From assembly GCF_009299835.1 (NCBI RefSeq), contig NZ_VKCZ01000019.1:124001-188000 (forward strand): 64,000 bases of DNA, given 5' to 3'. The notes beneath the pieces are model-generated. The model saw only the letters and a program-made list of their open reading frames with translations, did not search any database and was not told where the DNA came from. This document shows, one piece after another, positions 10,956-18,731 of this stretch (position 1 is its first letter; each line of letters begins with the position of its first letter). The position numbers were made by a program, and so were the translations under genes. Source of the DNA: Microlunatus speluncae (GTDB taxonomy: Bacteria > Actinomycetota > Actinomycetes > Propionibacteriales > Propionibacteriaceae).

Positions 10956-10986
10956 GCAGCCGGTGCTGCCGCTAGGGCCGGAGACG

Positions 10987-11892
10987 ATGGCCGTGGTCGT
11001 CGGCGGCCTTCGGATGCTCACCTACGGCGGCTATGTGCTCGTCGCCGGAACCGGCATGTTCTGGGCGCTGGCCTGGCCGGACGGGGTGCACAATCGGCGG
11101 CTGACCCGGCTCGCCGCGGCCGGGATCACGCTGCTCGCCGGCGGCACCGTGCTCGGGGTCGTCGCGCCGTTGGTGCTCGCCGGGCGGCAACTGGGCGAAG
11201 TGGTCGACGGGCTGACCGGCAGCTGGCTGATCGTTCGGCTGGCCGGGCTCGCCTTCGCCGCCTTCTTCCTGGCCGACCTGCGCCAGGGGCCCCTGGTGGG
11301 TCCGCGTCGGGTGGTCGTCCTGGCCGTGATCGTGGTGCTGGCGGCCACCCTGGTGACCCAGTCCAACGCGATGTCCGATCCCTGGCAGCTGGTCAAGATC
11401 ATCGCCACCTCCGGCCATGTGATGGCGACCTCGGCCTGGCTCGGCGGCCTGCTGGCCCTGGCGACCACCCTCATCCCGGGCAACGAGGTCGACGTCACGG
11501 ATCGAGTGATCCCGAGGTTCTCGCTGCTGGCGACGGTCAGCATCGTCATCCTGCTTGGCACCGGCATCCTGCACGCGCTCGCCGTGGCCGGCGGACCGCT
11601 GCCCCTGCTGTCGTCGTGGTACGGGCTGGTGCTGGCGATCAAGACCGGCCTGTTCGGCGGCATGCTGGTGCTCGGCAATCACGGCCGGCGCTACGCCGCC
11701 CGGGCGGTCGCGGCCCGGCGCCTTGCCGCGACGACCCGGGCCCTGGTCGGCGGACCGGTCGACGAGGCGCCCGCGCCCGTGGTTCGGCAGGAGTTCACGA
11801 CGCTCGGCGTGGTGATCGGCGCGGAAGTGGCGTTGGCCTTCGCGATCCTCGCGGTGACCGCGGTGCTGGTCGCGGTCGCGCCGGTGAGTTGA
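10987..11892 (+). CDS. CopD-like multi-pass membrane protein
   Basis: About 301 residues with roughly eight hydrophobic helices. The segments GHVMATSAWLGGLLAL and KTGLFGGMLVLGNHGRR match the CopD copper-resistance fold, in which conserved His residues sit in helices (here HVMATSAWLGG and NHGRR). CopD members are implicated in copper import or haem/copper handling, but no CopC domain or copper chaperone is nearby, so the role is unproven. ATG 10987 follows a GGAG; an in-frame GTG at 10963 is the alternative start. Confidence 0.75.
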   Translation: MAVVVGGLRMLTYGGYVLVAGTGMFWALAWPDGVHNRRLTRLAAAGITLLAGGTVLGVVAPLVLAGRQLGEVVDGLTGSWLIVRLAGLAFAAFFLADLRQGPLVGPRRVVVLAVIVVLAATLVTQSNAMSDPWQLVKIIATSGHVMATSAWLGGLLALATTLIPGNEVDVTDRVIPRFSLLATVSIVILLGTGILHALAVAGGPLPLLSSWYGLVLAIKTGLFGGMLVLGNHGRRYAARAVAARRLAATTRALVGGPVDEAPAPVVRQEFTTLGVVIGAEVALAFAILAVTAVLVAVAPVS

Positions 11893-11998
11893 TCTTGTTC
11901 GACTTCGGTGGCCGGCGTGGCGGCCGGAAACGCGTCGACAGCCATGGTGCGGCGGCGGATACTCTTGCAAGCTGACGTAGACACGGCGAGGACGGACG

Positions 11999-12505
11999 AT
12001 GGCGAAGAAGACGACGAAGAACGGCAAGGCGGGCAAGGACCCGTCCGGCCGGACGATGGTGGCGCAGAACCGCAAGGCGCGCCACGACTACGCCATCGGC
12101 ACCACCTACGAGGCCGGGCTGGTGCTGACCGGGACCGAGGTGAAGGCGCTGCGCGAGGGCCGGGCCTCGCTGGCCGATGCCTTCGCCACCGTGGACGACG
12201 GGGAGGTCTGGCTCCGGTCGGCCCACATCCCCGAATACAGCCACGGCACCTGGACCAACCACGCCGCCCGCCGGACCCGCAAGCTGCTGCTGAACCGGCG
12301 CGAGATCAACCGGATCGAGCGGGACCTGGGCTCGGCCGGCACGACACTGGTGCCGTTGTCCCTCTACTTCCTCGCCGGCTATGCCAAAGTGGAACTCGCG
12401 GTCGCGACCGGCAAGCGGGAGTACGACAAGCGTCAGACCCTGGCCGAGCGCGAGTCGCGCCGGGATGCCGAACGGGCCCTCGCGGCCCGGAACAGGGGTG
12501 AATGA
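11999..12505 (+). CDS. smpB: SsrA-binding protein SmpB
   Basis: 168 residues: a Lys-rich N-terminus, then the SmpB core ([49 protein letters not shown]) and a basic helical tail ([23 protein letters not shown]). SmpB binds tmRNA and delivers it to stalled ribosomes for trans-translation. Its RNA partner ssrA lies 3.1 kb downstream at 15631. ATG 11999 follows GAGGACG. In many actinobacteria smpB directly follows ftsX; here the two are separated by about 9 kb. Confidence 0.97.
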   Translation: MAKKTTKNGKAGKDPSGRTMVAQNRKARHDYAIGTTYEAGLVLTGTEVKALREGRASLADAFATVDDGEVWLRSAHIPEYSHGTWTNHAARRTRKLLLNRREINRIERDLGSAGTTLVPLSLYFLAGYAKVELAVATGKREYDKRQTLAERESRRDAERALAARNRGE

Positions 12506-12509
12506 GTCG

Positions 12510-14396
12510 ATGCCGCGGATCGCGCGCCGGGTCAGGGTGGCGGCCGTCAAGCCGGTCCCACGATCACTGATCTTGATCCTGGCTGCGATGATCATCGTCG
12601 CCGGCCTGTCCCTGGCCGTGACCGGCCGGGCCTTCGGCGCGTCGGACCAGATCGAGTCGTACAAGATCGACTACCGGGTGGACACCGCCGGGGTGCTGCG
12701 GGTCACCGAGACGATCGCGTACGACTTCGGGTCGTCGGGCCGGCACGGGATCGACCGCAACCTGATCACCCGGGAGAAGTACGACGACGAGAACGACGCC
12801 GTCTACGACGTCAAGATCATCTCGGTGCAGAGCCCGACCGGCGCCCCGACCCAGTACGAGACGTCGACTACCGAGGAGGACGGCGGCCGGTCTGAGGTCA
12901 CCCGGGTCCGGATCGGCGACCCCGACGAGACCGTGTCCAGCTCGGAGACGTACGAGATCAGCTACGAGGTCCGCGGCGCGATGCGGACCTCGAACTCCTA
13001 CGACGAGCTGTACTGGGATGCGATCGGCACCGGCTGGAACGCCGACATCAACGACGTGGCGATCACCGCGACGGTGCCCGGCGGTGCGCAAGACACCAAC
13101 TGCTACGTCGGCCTGGCGACCAGCCGGACCGAGTGCGACCAGCAGTCCAAGGCCGGCTCCGAGCAGGCCACCTTCAGCCAGTCCGCGCTGACCGCGGGCG
13201 AGGGGATGACGATCGCGGTCAAGATCAAGTCCGGCCTGATCACTGACAACAAGCCGCATCTGGAGCCCGACGGCTCCAAGCTCAGCCCCGGCGAGATGAT
13301 CATCGCCGGCGTGATCGTGGCGCTGGGCGCAGCGGTGATGATCCTGCCGCCGATCATCGGCGTCCTCTGGTGGCGCCGGAACGGGCAGGATCAGCGCTAC
13401 GCCGGCCTGGCACCCGGCACGGTGCCGCTGCAGGGGCAGCCGAGCCAGGTGGTCCGCAACGACCCGAAGATGCAGATCCCGGTGGCGTTCTCGCCGCCGC
13501 GGGTGCCGGTGGCCGAGGCGGGCCTCTTGGTCGACGGAGTTGTTGATCACCGGGAGACCGCGGCGACGATCATCGACCTCGCGGTCCGCGGCGCGCTGAC
13601 CGTGCAGAGCGAGGGGGAGAGCGACTTCCGGGTCACCCTGGTGGATCCGAGCCGGGCCACGGCGCCGCACGAGATGACGCTGCTGACCAAGTTGTTCGAC
13701 GGCCAGCCGGCGGGGACGGTCAAGGACCTGTCGGCGCGCGGCACGATGGTCGCGGCGCACACCGCGATGCAGACCGCGGTCCGCAATCAGGTCGCGCAGC
13801 GCGGCTGGTTCGTCAAGCTGCCGTCGGCGACCACGGCCGGCGGCGTCGGGTTCGGCGTCGTGATCTTCGGCGTCTTCCTGGCGTTCACGTTCGGGCTGCC
13901 GATCCTCTGGCTGGTGATCCCGCTGGCCCCGTTGATCATCACGCTGCTGGTGCTCCGGTCGAAGCTCCGCCGCGGCCGGCGCACCCCGGACGGGCGGGCC
14001 ATGTGTGATCAGGCCGAGGGGTTCCGGCTCTACCTGGAGACGGCCGAGGCCGAGCAGTTGCGGTTCGAGGAGGGCGACGACATCTTCTCCCGCTATCTGC
14101 CCTGGGCGATCGTGTTCGACCTGGCCGACCGGTGGGCGCAGATCTGCGCCAGGCTGGTGGCGCTCGGCCGGATCCCGGACACGACCCCGTACTGGTACTC
14201 CGGCAACTACTCCAGCCTGAGCAGCTTCAACACCGGCTTCATCACCGGCAGCCTGATCACCGCTTCGAGCCCGGTCGCCAGCAGCTCCGGCGGCGGCGGC
14301 TTCAGCGGCAGCGGCTTCGGCGGCGGCAGCTCGTTCTCGGGCGGCGGCGGCTTCTCCGGCGGCGGTGGGGGCGGCGGAGGCGGCGGCAGCTGGTAG
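12510..14396 (+). CDS. DUF2207 membrane protein with Gly-rich tail
   Basis: About 628 residues. A signal or membrane segment (LILILAAMIIVAGLSLAVTG) is followed by an extracytoplasmic DUF2207 domain beginning YKIDYRVDTAGVLRVTETIAYDFG, a membrane helix (MIIAGVIVALGAAVMILPPIIGVLWW), a cytoplasmic portion, two adjacent helices (FGVVIFGVFLAFTF, ILWLVIPLAPLIITLLVL), and a C-terminal Gly/Ser-rich tail ending in a Gly run and SW. DUF2207 proteins are widespread in actinobacteria and have no established function. It starts 4 bases after the smpB stop and is likely co-transcribed. ATG 12510 chosen; the ribosome site is modest. Confidence 0.88.
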   Translation: MPRIARRVRVAAVKPVPRSLILILAAMIIVAGLSLAVTGRAFGASDQIESYKIDYRVDTAGVLRVTETIAYDFGSSGRHGIDRNLITREKYDDENDAVYDVKIISVQSPTGAPTQYETSTTEEDGGRSEVTRVRIGDPDETVSSSETYEISYEVRGAMRTSNSYDELYWDAIGTGWNADINDVAITATVPGGAQDTNCYVGLATSRTECDQQSKAGSEQATFSQSALTAGEGMTIAVKIKSGLITDNKPHLEPDGSKLSPGEMIIAGVIVALGAAVMILPPIIGVLWWRRNGQDQRYAGLAPGTVPLQGQPSQVVRNDPKMQIPVAFSPPRVPVAEAGLLVDGVVDHRETAATIIDLAVRGALTVQSEGESDFRVTLVDPSRATAPHEMTLLTKLFDGQPAGTVKDLSARGTMVAAHTAMQTAVRNQVAQRGWFVKLPSATTAGGVGFGVVIFGVFLAFTFGLPILWLVIPLAPLIITLLVLRSKLRRGRRTPDGRAMCDQAEGFRLYLETAEAEQLRFEEGDDIFSRYLPWAIVFDLADRWAQICARLVALGRIPDTTPYWYSGNYSSLSSFNTGFITGSLITASSPVASSSGGGGFSGSGFGGGSSFSGGGGFSGGGGGGGGGGSW

Positions 14397-14444
14397 CCAC
14401 CGCCGCACCGCCCTCCCGACGAGAGCGAGGCCTGCGACTTCGGG

Positions 14445-14816
14445 TCAGCGAACTCCGAGCAGGTCAACCACGAAGATCAGGGTCTCGCCCGGCGCGATGG
14501 CGTTGCCGGCGCCCCGGTCGCCGTACCCGAGATGCGGCGGGATGACGAGCTTGCGGCGCCCGCCCACCTTCATCCCGGCAACCCCCTGGTCCCAGCCCTG
14601 GATCACCCGGCCGGCGCCCAGCGGGAAGTCCAGCGGCGCGCCGCGGTTGTAGCTCGCGTCGAACTCCTCGCCGGTCGAATGGGCCACGCCCACGTAGTGC
14701 ACGCTCACCTGGGTGCCGGGCGCCGCCTCGGCGCCGTCGCCGACGGTGAGGTCGGTGATCTCGAGGTCGGTCGGGGGCGGTCCGTCAGGAAAGTCGATCT
14801 CCGGTTTTTCGGTCAT
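14445..14816 (-). CDS. FKBP-type peptidyl-prolyl cis-trans isomerase
   Basis: 123 residues forming one FKBP domain, with VSVHYVGVAHSTGEEFDASYNRG, FPLGAGRVIQGWDQGVAGM and GYGDRGAGNAIAPGETLIFVVDLL. The active-site aromatic and Asp residues (Tyr in HYVG, Asp in FDASY, Trp in GWDQ) are present, so it should catalyse prolyl isomerisation. There is no signal peptide, so it is cytoplasmic. It is a single gene on the minus strand, convergent with the DUF2207 gene and divergent from the DUF1707/DUF4870 gene. Confidence 0.95.
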   Translation of the reverse strand: MTEKPEIDFPDGPPPTDLEITDLTVGDGAEAAPGTQVSVHYVGVAHSTGEEFDASYNRGAPLDFPLGAGRVIQGWDQGVAGMKVGGRRKLVIPPHLGYGDRGAGNAIAPGETLIFVVDLLGVR

Positions 14817-14903
14817 AGCCCCACACCCTATGAGGGGGTTCGCGGGACCACTCAGGGGAGTGCCCGATGGTCTGGCGGGCGTCGATCGATCAGGCTGGTG
14901 CCC

Positions 14904-15509
14904 ATGACTTCCGCATTCGAACATCCCAGCCTGAAGATGCCGGTCACCGACGATCAGCGGGACCGCGCCGAGCAGTGGCTGCAGGAGGCGTACGCCGAGG
15001 GTCGGATCACCGAGCAGGAATTCGACCGGCGCATCGGCCAGGTGATCTCCGCCGGCACCCGGCGCGAGCTGAACGAGGCCTTCTTCGGCCTGGTCCATGT
15101 CCCCAGCTCGTCCAAGGCGCTCGGGGTCCATCCGGCCTACCAGCCGATGATCCGGCCGGAGACCAAGCAGCAGGCCGGCCGCGGCGTCGCCGGCCTGGCG
15201 CACTTCTCGGTCTTCTTCCTCTGGATCTTCGGGCCGCTGCTGTTCTTCGCGCTGTCCCGCGAGGGCAGCTACCCGCGGAAGGAAGCCGCCAAGGCGTTCA
15301 ACTTCCAGCTGATCTCGATGGTCTCCTTCATAGCCGCCGCGATCCTGAGCAATGTCGTGCCGTTCGACATCTTCGACTGGATCTTCCCGCTGATGGGCGT
15401 CGGCTGGCTGGTGCTGACGATCATCGGCGGTGCCAAGGCCCTGCAGGGCGAGGACTGGAAGAACCCGGTCAAGTCGGTGATCAAGGTCGAGGCGCTGAAG
15501 GAGCGCTGA
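14904..15509 (+). CDS. DUF1707 / DUF4870 membrane protein
   Basis: 201 residues. The N-terminal part (TDDQRDRAEQWLQEAYAEGRITEQEFDRRIGQVISAGTRREL) matches the short DUF1707 (SHOCT-like) helical domain common in actinobacteria. The C-terminal half carries three to four helices with the DUF4870 pattern (GLAHFSVFFLWIFGPLLFFALSREGSYPRKEAAKAFNFQL). Function unknown. A hairpin at 15530-15562 ends the transcript before ssrA. Confidence 0.85.
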   Translation: MTSAFEHPSLKMPVTDDQRDRAEQWLQEAYAEGRITEQEFDRRIGQVISAGTRRELNEAFFGLVHVPSSSKALGVHPAYQPMIRPETKQQAGRGVAGLAHFSVFFLWIFGPLLFFALSREGSYPRKEAAKAFNFQLISMVSFIAAAILSNVVPFDIFDWIFPLMGVGWLVLTIIGGAKALQGEDWKNPVKSVIKVEALKER

Positions 15510-15529
15510 CCTCGGCGTACGACAGGGGA

Positions 15530-15562
15530 AAGGGCCGGCATGGGCGGAACATGCTGGCCCTT
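15530..15562 (+). terminator. Hairpin after the DUF1707/DUF4870 gene
   Basis: A 13-bp stem with one G-T pair (AAGGGCCGGCATG with CATGCTGGCCCTT) and a 7-base loop lies 20 bases after the stop at 15509 and before the ssrA promoter region. No strong T-run follows, which is usual in actinobacteria. Confidence 0.7.
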
Positions 15563-15630
15563 CGTCGCGTTGTAAACCATGCTGCACTCTCTGGGTCCCT
15601 TGAGCTAGAGTGGGCAGGCACAACTCAACA

Positions 15631-16000
15631 GGGGGTGATCGGTTTCGACTTGGGACGATAGTTCCAGGGGAAGCGGGCCGAGGATCCAAGGTCATCTCGT
15701 AAACGACTCCTTGGAAACCAATAAGTGCCACTGAAAAGCGCACTGACTTCGCTCTCGCTGCCTGAGCAGTGATCGAAGGGTCAGACCGGGCGTGCCTCCG
15801 TCCCGGACCCTGGCCTCATCTAGGAGGCTTACCGGTTCCAGCTGCGTCTTAGGGCTGAACAGGGACATCTACTGAGACTGGGCTTGTCTGCAACGTGCTA
15901 GCGCGAGTGCAGGAGCCGAGTAAAACGACTTGCTAGCTGCGCCCGGAGAAGACCTGGTTCGTCGCTCGAGGACGCGGGTTCGATTCCCGCCACCTCCACC
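15631..16000 (+). ncRNA. ssrA: Transfer-messenger RNA (tmRNA, SsrA)
   Basis: The 5' end GGGGGTGATCGGTTTCGAC and 3' end (GGGTTCGATTCCCGCCACCTCCA) are the paired tRNA-like ends of a one-piece tmRNA: GGGGGTG pairs with CACCTCC, and the T-arm GGGTTCGATTCCC is exact. The mRNA-like part most likely encodes the tag ATEKRTDFALAA, from a GCC resume codon at 15727 to the TGA at 15763-15765. The ALAA end is the canonical degradation signal and the length of 12 equals that of the M. tuberculosis tag. The terminal CCA is not fully encoded (CCC in the genome). TAGAGT at 15606-15611 could be its -10 box. A strong terminator follows. Confidence 0.96.
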
Positions 16001-16008
16001 CGCGAATG

Positions 16009-16055
16009 AGCGGACCCTGCTCGGTGCCCTGACGGGCACCTTCGCAGGGTCCGCT
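16009..16055 (+). terminator. Terminator of ssrA
   Basis: Two nested perfect stems: an outer AGCGGACCCTGC with GCAGGGTCCGCT (12 bp) and an inner GGTGCCC with GGGCACC. It lies 9 bases after the tmRNA 3' end and is followed by TCTGTCT. Confidence 0.9.
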
Positions 16056-16128
16056 TCTGTCTGCCGGGGGACCGAGTCCCCCGAACCCCCTACGTTCCTA
16101 CCGTGCCGGGTTCCTGCCCCGTTGAGTT

Positions 16129-16189
16129 CCGCCGAGACGCCAGAAGTGCACGTGGTTTGGCGGCGTGTCGGAGCAGAAGTGGCGGGTCG
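16129..16189 (+). repeat. Dispersed ~60-bp GTGTCGG hairpin repeat, copy 1
   Basis: Begins CCGCCGAGACGCC, contains GGCGGCGTGTCGG and ends GTGGCGGGTCGA. It aligns over its length with copies at 24891-24946 (same strand) and 33277-33332 (opposite strand), sharing the order CCGCC, GCAC, TGCGG or GGCGG, GTGTCGG, AAGTG. This copy is the most diverged. Confidence 0.75.
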
Positions 16190-16240
16190 ATCGCGAAGCG
16201 TTGTCCGAGTTCGGTGCTGTCCGACCGGGTCGCGATGAGG

Positions 16241-17047
16241 TCAGTAGGCTTCGGCGCCGACCGCCTTGCGGAAGGTGGCGGCGCAGAAGGCGGTCCAGTT
16301 GGTGCCGGAGCTGGCTACGGTGCCGGACGTCTGGCCGATGCGGCGCAGGACCTCGGTGGAGTGGGCGCTGGTCTCGGGGCCCCAGTCGCCGTCGACGGCC
16401 GTCCCCTTCGCCCAGACGAAGCGGCAGGCGGCTTGCAGGATGTACGTCTGGCTGGTCGAGCCGGTGTTGTAGCGGGCGTTGGTCGGCGAGCCGTAGACCG
16501 CGTTGTCGGCGTGGATGTGGTTGTGGTGATCGGCGTTGTCGTAGTAGGTCAGGACGTGCTGGAAGTAGCGGGCGAAGCTGCAGGCCAGACCCCAGTAGCG
16601 GGTCCGGTACAGCTCGGCGTTCGCGGTGCCGTTCCACTGGTCGTAGCGGCAGGACATCAGCTTGGTGATGCCCTCGGCGTTCCGGAACCGGTAGCGGCCC
16701 AGATCGAACGCCCGGCCCTGCCCGTGCATGCCGGGCTTGTTGACGTACGCGCCGTAGGAGAACACCTCGACTGGCGCGCCCCAACTCTCGGGCACGTTGT
16801 AGGAGGTCCACCGTTTCCAGGTCGACAGCTGGTTGTAGAAGGTGTCGTTGAACTGGAGGGTGACCGGATTGCCGGTCGGCTCGTAGTAGAACTTGCAGTC
16901 CGGGCTGTCCAGCGTGCTGTGGCCGGTCAGGGCGTGGGCGGTGTCACCGCCGGCGGCCCAGCCGATGGTGCCGGCGGCCAGGGCCGCGCCACCGGTCAGC
17001 AGCAGCTCGCGCCGGGTTCGTCGTGGAGTCGGGGTGGATTCGGGCAT
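16241..17047 (-). CDS. Secreted extensin-like / M15-type peptidoglycan peptidase
   Basis: 268 residues with a Tat-type signal (RRTRRELLLTGGAALAAGTIGWAAGGDTAHA). The core carries PGMHGQGRAFDLGRYRF and DHHNHIHAD, the His, Asp and HxH zinc pattern of the extensin-like C-terminal / M15 D,D-peptidase fold. A C-terminal segment (VDGDWGPETSAHSTEVLRRIGQT) resembles a peptidoglycan-binding repeat. It is therefore probably exported folded and cleaves or trims cell wall; the substrate is inferred from the family. ATG 17047 has GAGAGGACG upstream. It is transcribed alone, 47 bases after the binding-protein gene stop. Confidence 0.82.
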   Translation of the reverse strand: MPESTPTPRRTRRELLLTGGAALAAGTIGWAAGGDTAHALTGHSTLDSPDCKFYYEPTGNPVTLQFNDTFYNQLSTWKRWTSYNVPESWGAPVEVFSYGAYVNKPGMHGQGRAFDLGRYRFRNAEGITKLMSCRYDQWNGTANAELYRTRYWGLACSFARYFQHVLTYYDNADHHNHIHADNAVYGSPTNARYNTGSTSQTYILQAACRFVWAKGTAVDGDWGPETSAHSTEVLRRIGQTSGTVASSGTNWTAFCAATFRKAVGAEAY

Positions 17048-17094
17048 GGGTCGTCCTCTCGCAGATTGGTTGTGCGGTGGAAACTCGGCGGCGG

Positions 17095-18729
17095 TCAGGA
17101 GCCCCCGGACTGCTGCAGCGACTCGGCGTATTCGGCGGCGATGGTGTCGCCGCCGTCGCGCTTCCAGGCGGCGACGGCCTCGTCCCAGTCCCGCAGAGTG
17201 CGCTGCCCGCGCATGATCTCGTCCTGCAGGCTCGTGATCGTCTTGCCCAGGTTGGCGGCCTTGGTCTCCTCGGTCGCTGAGTAGAGTCCCGCCGTCGGCC
17301 AGGGGGCCGAGACGGTGACCGCCGACTCCTCGGCCCGATACTCGGCCTCGGCGATGTCGGGGTAGCCGGCGACGTAGTGCACCCGGGGCGGCGACATCAC
17401 GTAGCCGATGTTGAAGAGCTCCGCCTTGCCGTCCTCGCCGAGCACCGGCTCACCGTTCACCCGGGTGTGGTGGAAGCCCTCCTCGCCGTACGCGATGAAC
17501 AGGCCCTCCTCGGTGCCGAACGGCGCGGCGAGGTAGTCCAGCATCCGCAGCAGCTCGTTGATCCGATCGGGCTCGGCCTGCTTGAGCGCGGTGGTGCACA
17601 AGATCGCCGGACCGAGATACTGCGCCGCGGGACCGCCGCCCTCCCACTTCGGCGGGCGGACCACGGCCACGGTCTGGTTCGGATCATGATCTTTGACGGC
17701 CTGCGCGCTGGGGAAGAAGGCGCCCGGTCCGCTGACCATCCGGACCGTGCCGGCCGCGATCCAGGCCGTCACCTGGGCGCTGACCGAACTGAACGAATCG
17801 GGATGGAACACGCCCTCCTTCCACATCTGAGCCAGGATGTCGAGCGCCTGCCGATACTCATCGGTGGTGTAGTCCCGAATGAACTTTCCGCCGTCGACCC
17901 GCCAGGTGTTCGGGGTGCCGATCATCTGGTTGACGTAGCCGAGCATGTTTCGCGGCGACCGCTCGGCCCAGTGGTTGTTCTTGGCATCGGTGAGCTGCCG
18001 GAACATCTCGCGGAACTCCTCGCCGTTGCTCGGCTCGATCGAGACGCCGAGCTCCTTGGCGATGTCGTCCCGGATGATCAACGACACGGTCTGCGGCGTC
18101 CGGTGCTGCGGGATGCCGTAGATCGCGTTGTGATACACCCCGGCCGGCCAGCTGATCGTCGGAATGTTCGCCAGGGCAGGAAAGTCCTTGATCGCGGCAC
18201 CGCTCAGGTGCTCGGTCAGGTCGGCGAACTTCGCTTTGAGCAGGCCGGGCAGCTGGGTGGTCTGATAGAGCTGGACGACGTCGGGCAGTTCGCCGCCGGC
18301 CAGGATGGTGGCGAGCTTGGCCGGGAAGTCCCCGGTCGGCGCGCCGAGGATCTTGATCTCCGCGCCGAGCCGCGACTCCAGCGCCTGCCAGTAGCGGTTG
18401 TCGTTACGCTCCCGGACCACGTTGTTGATGATCGCCGCAGCGGTGACCGGATCGCCACTGGTGATCGGCTTCGCGCCGGTGATCGACTTCGGCTCGGCCG
18501 GATAGCTGAAGAACGCCGGCTGCAGACCGGCCGCGGAAGCGGGCAGATCGCCGGCGACCCCGGTGAAGGGTACGTACTCCGGCAGGGCGACTCCGGTCCG
18601 GGAGACCTGGCCTCCGGTCGAATCCGGCCCGCTGGTGCAGCCGGCGAACAGGCCGCCGGCGCCGACCGCGAGCGCGGCGGCCGCGGTGCCGCGGAGCAGT
18701 CCCCGCCGGCTGAACAGCTGATCGTTCAT
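17095..18729 (-). CDS. Extracellular sugar-binding lipoprotein (ABC importer, LplA/LipO-like)
   Basis: About 544 residues. The N-terminus combines twin Arg (SRRGLLRGTAAAALAVGAGGLFAGC) with a lipobox Cys, so it is probably a Tat-exported lipoprotein. The rest is a type 1 solute-binding protein (EIKILGAPTGDFPAKLATILAGGELPDVVQL) of the long LplA/LipO group that binds oligosaccharides. It directly follows the PL8 lyase: the lyase TGA (18734-18732) overlaps an in-frame TTG at 18735, and ATG 18729 is the alternative start used here. It probably captures the lyase products. No permease genes are adjacent, so the membrane part must be encoded elsewhere. Confidence 0.88.
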   Translation of the reverse strand: MNDQLFSRRGLLRGTAAAALAVGAGGLFAGCTSGPDSTGGQVSRTGVALPEYVPFTGVAGDLPASAAGLQPAFFSYPAEPKSITGAKPITSGDPVTAAAIINNVVRERNDNRYWQALESRLGAEIKILGAPTGDFPAKLATILAGGELPDVVQLYQTTQLPGLLKAKFADLTEHLSGAAIKDFPALANIPTISWPAGVYHNAIYGIPQHRTPQTVSLIIRDDIAKELGVSIEPSNGEEFREMFRQLTDAKNNHWAERSPRNMLGYVNQMIGTPNTWRVDGGKFIRDYTTDEYRQALDILAQMWKEGVFHPDSFSSVSAQVTAWIAAGTVRMVSGPGAFFPSAQAVKDHDPNQTVAVVRPPKWEGGGPAAQYLGPAILCTTALKQAEPDRINELLRMLDYLAAPFGTEEGLFIAYGEEGFHHTRVNGEPVLGEDGKAELFNIGYVMSPPRVHYVAGYPDIAEAEYRAEESAVTVSAPWPTAGLYSATEETKAANLGKTITSLQDEIMRGQRTLRDWDEAVAAWKRDGGDTIAAEYAESLQQSGGS

Positions 18730-18731
18730 GA

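Noticed and set aside
15961-16000. Separate tRNA gene suggested by the GGGTTCGATTCCC arm
   Set aside because: It is the 3' half of the tRNA-like domain of tmRNA; no anticodon arm is present.
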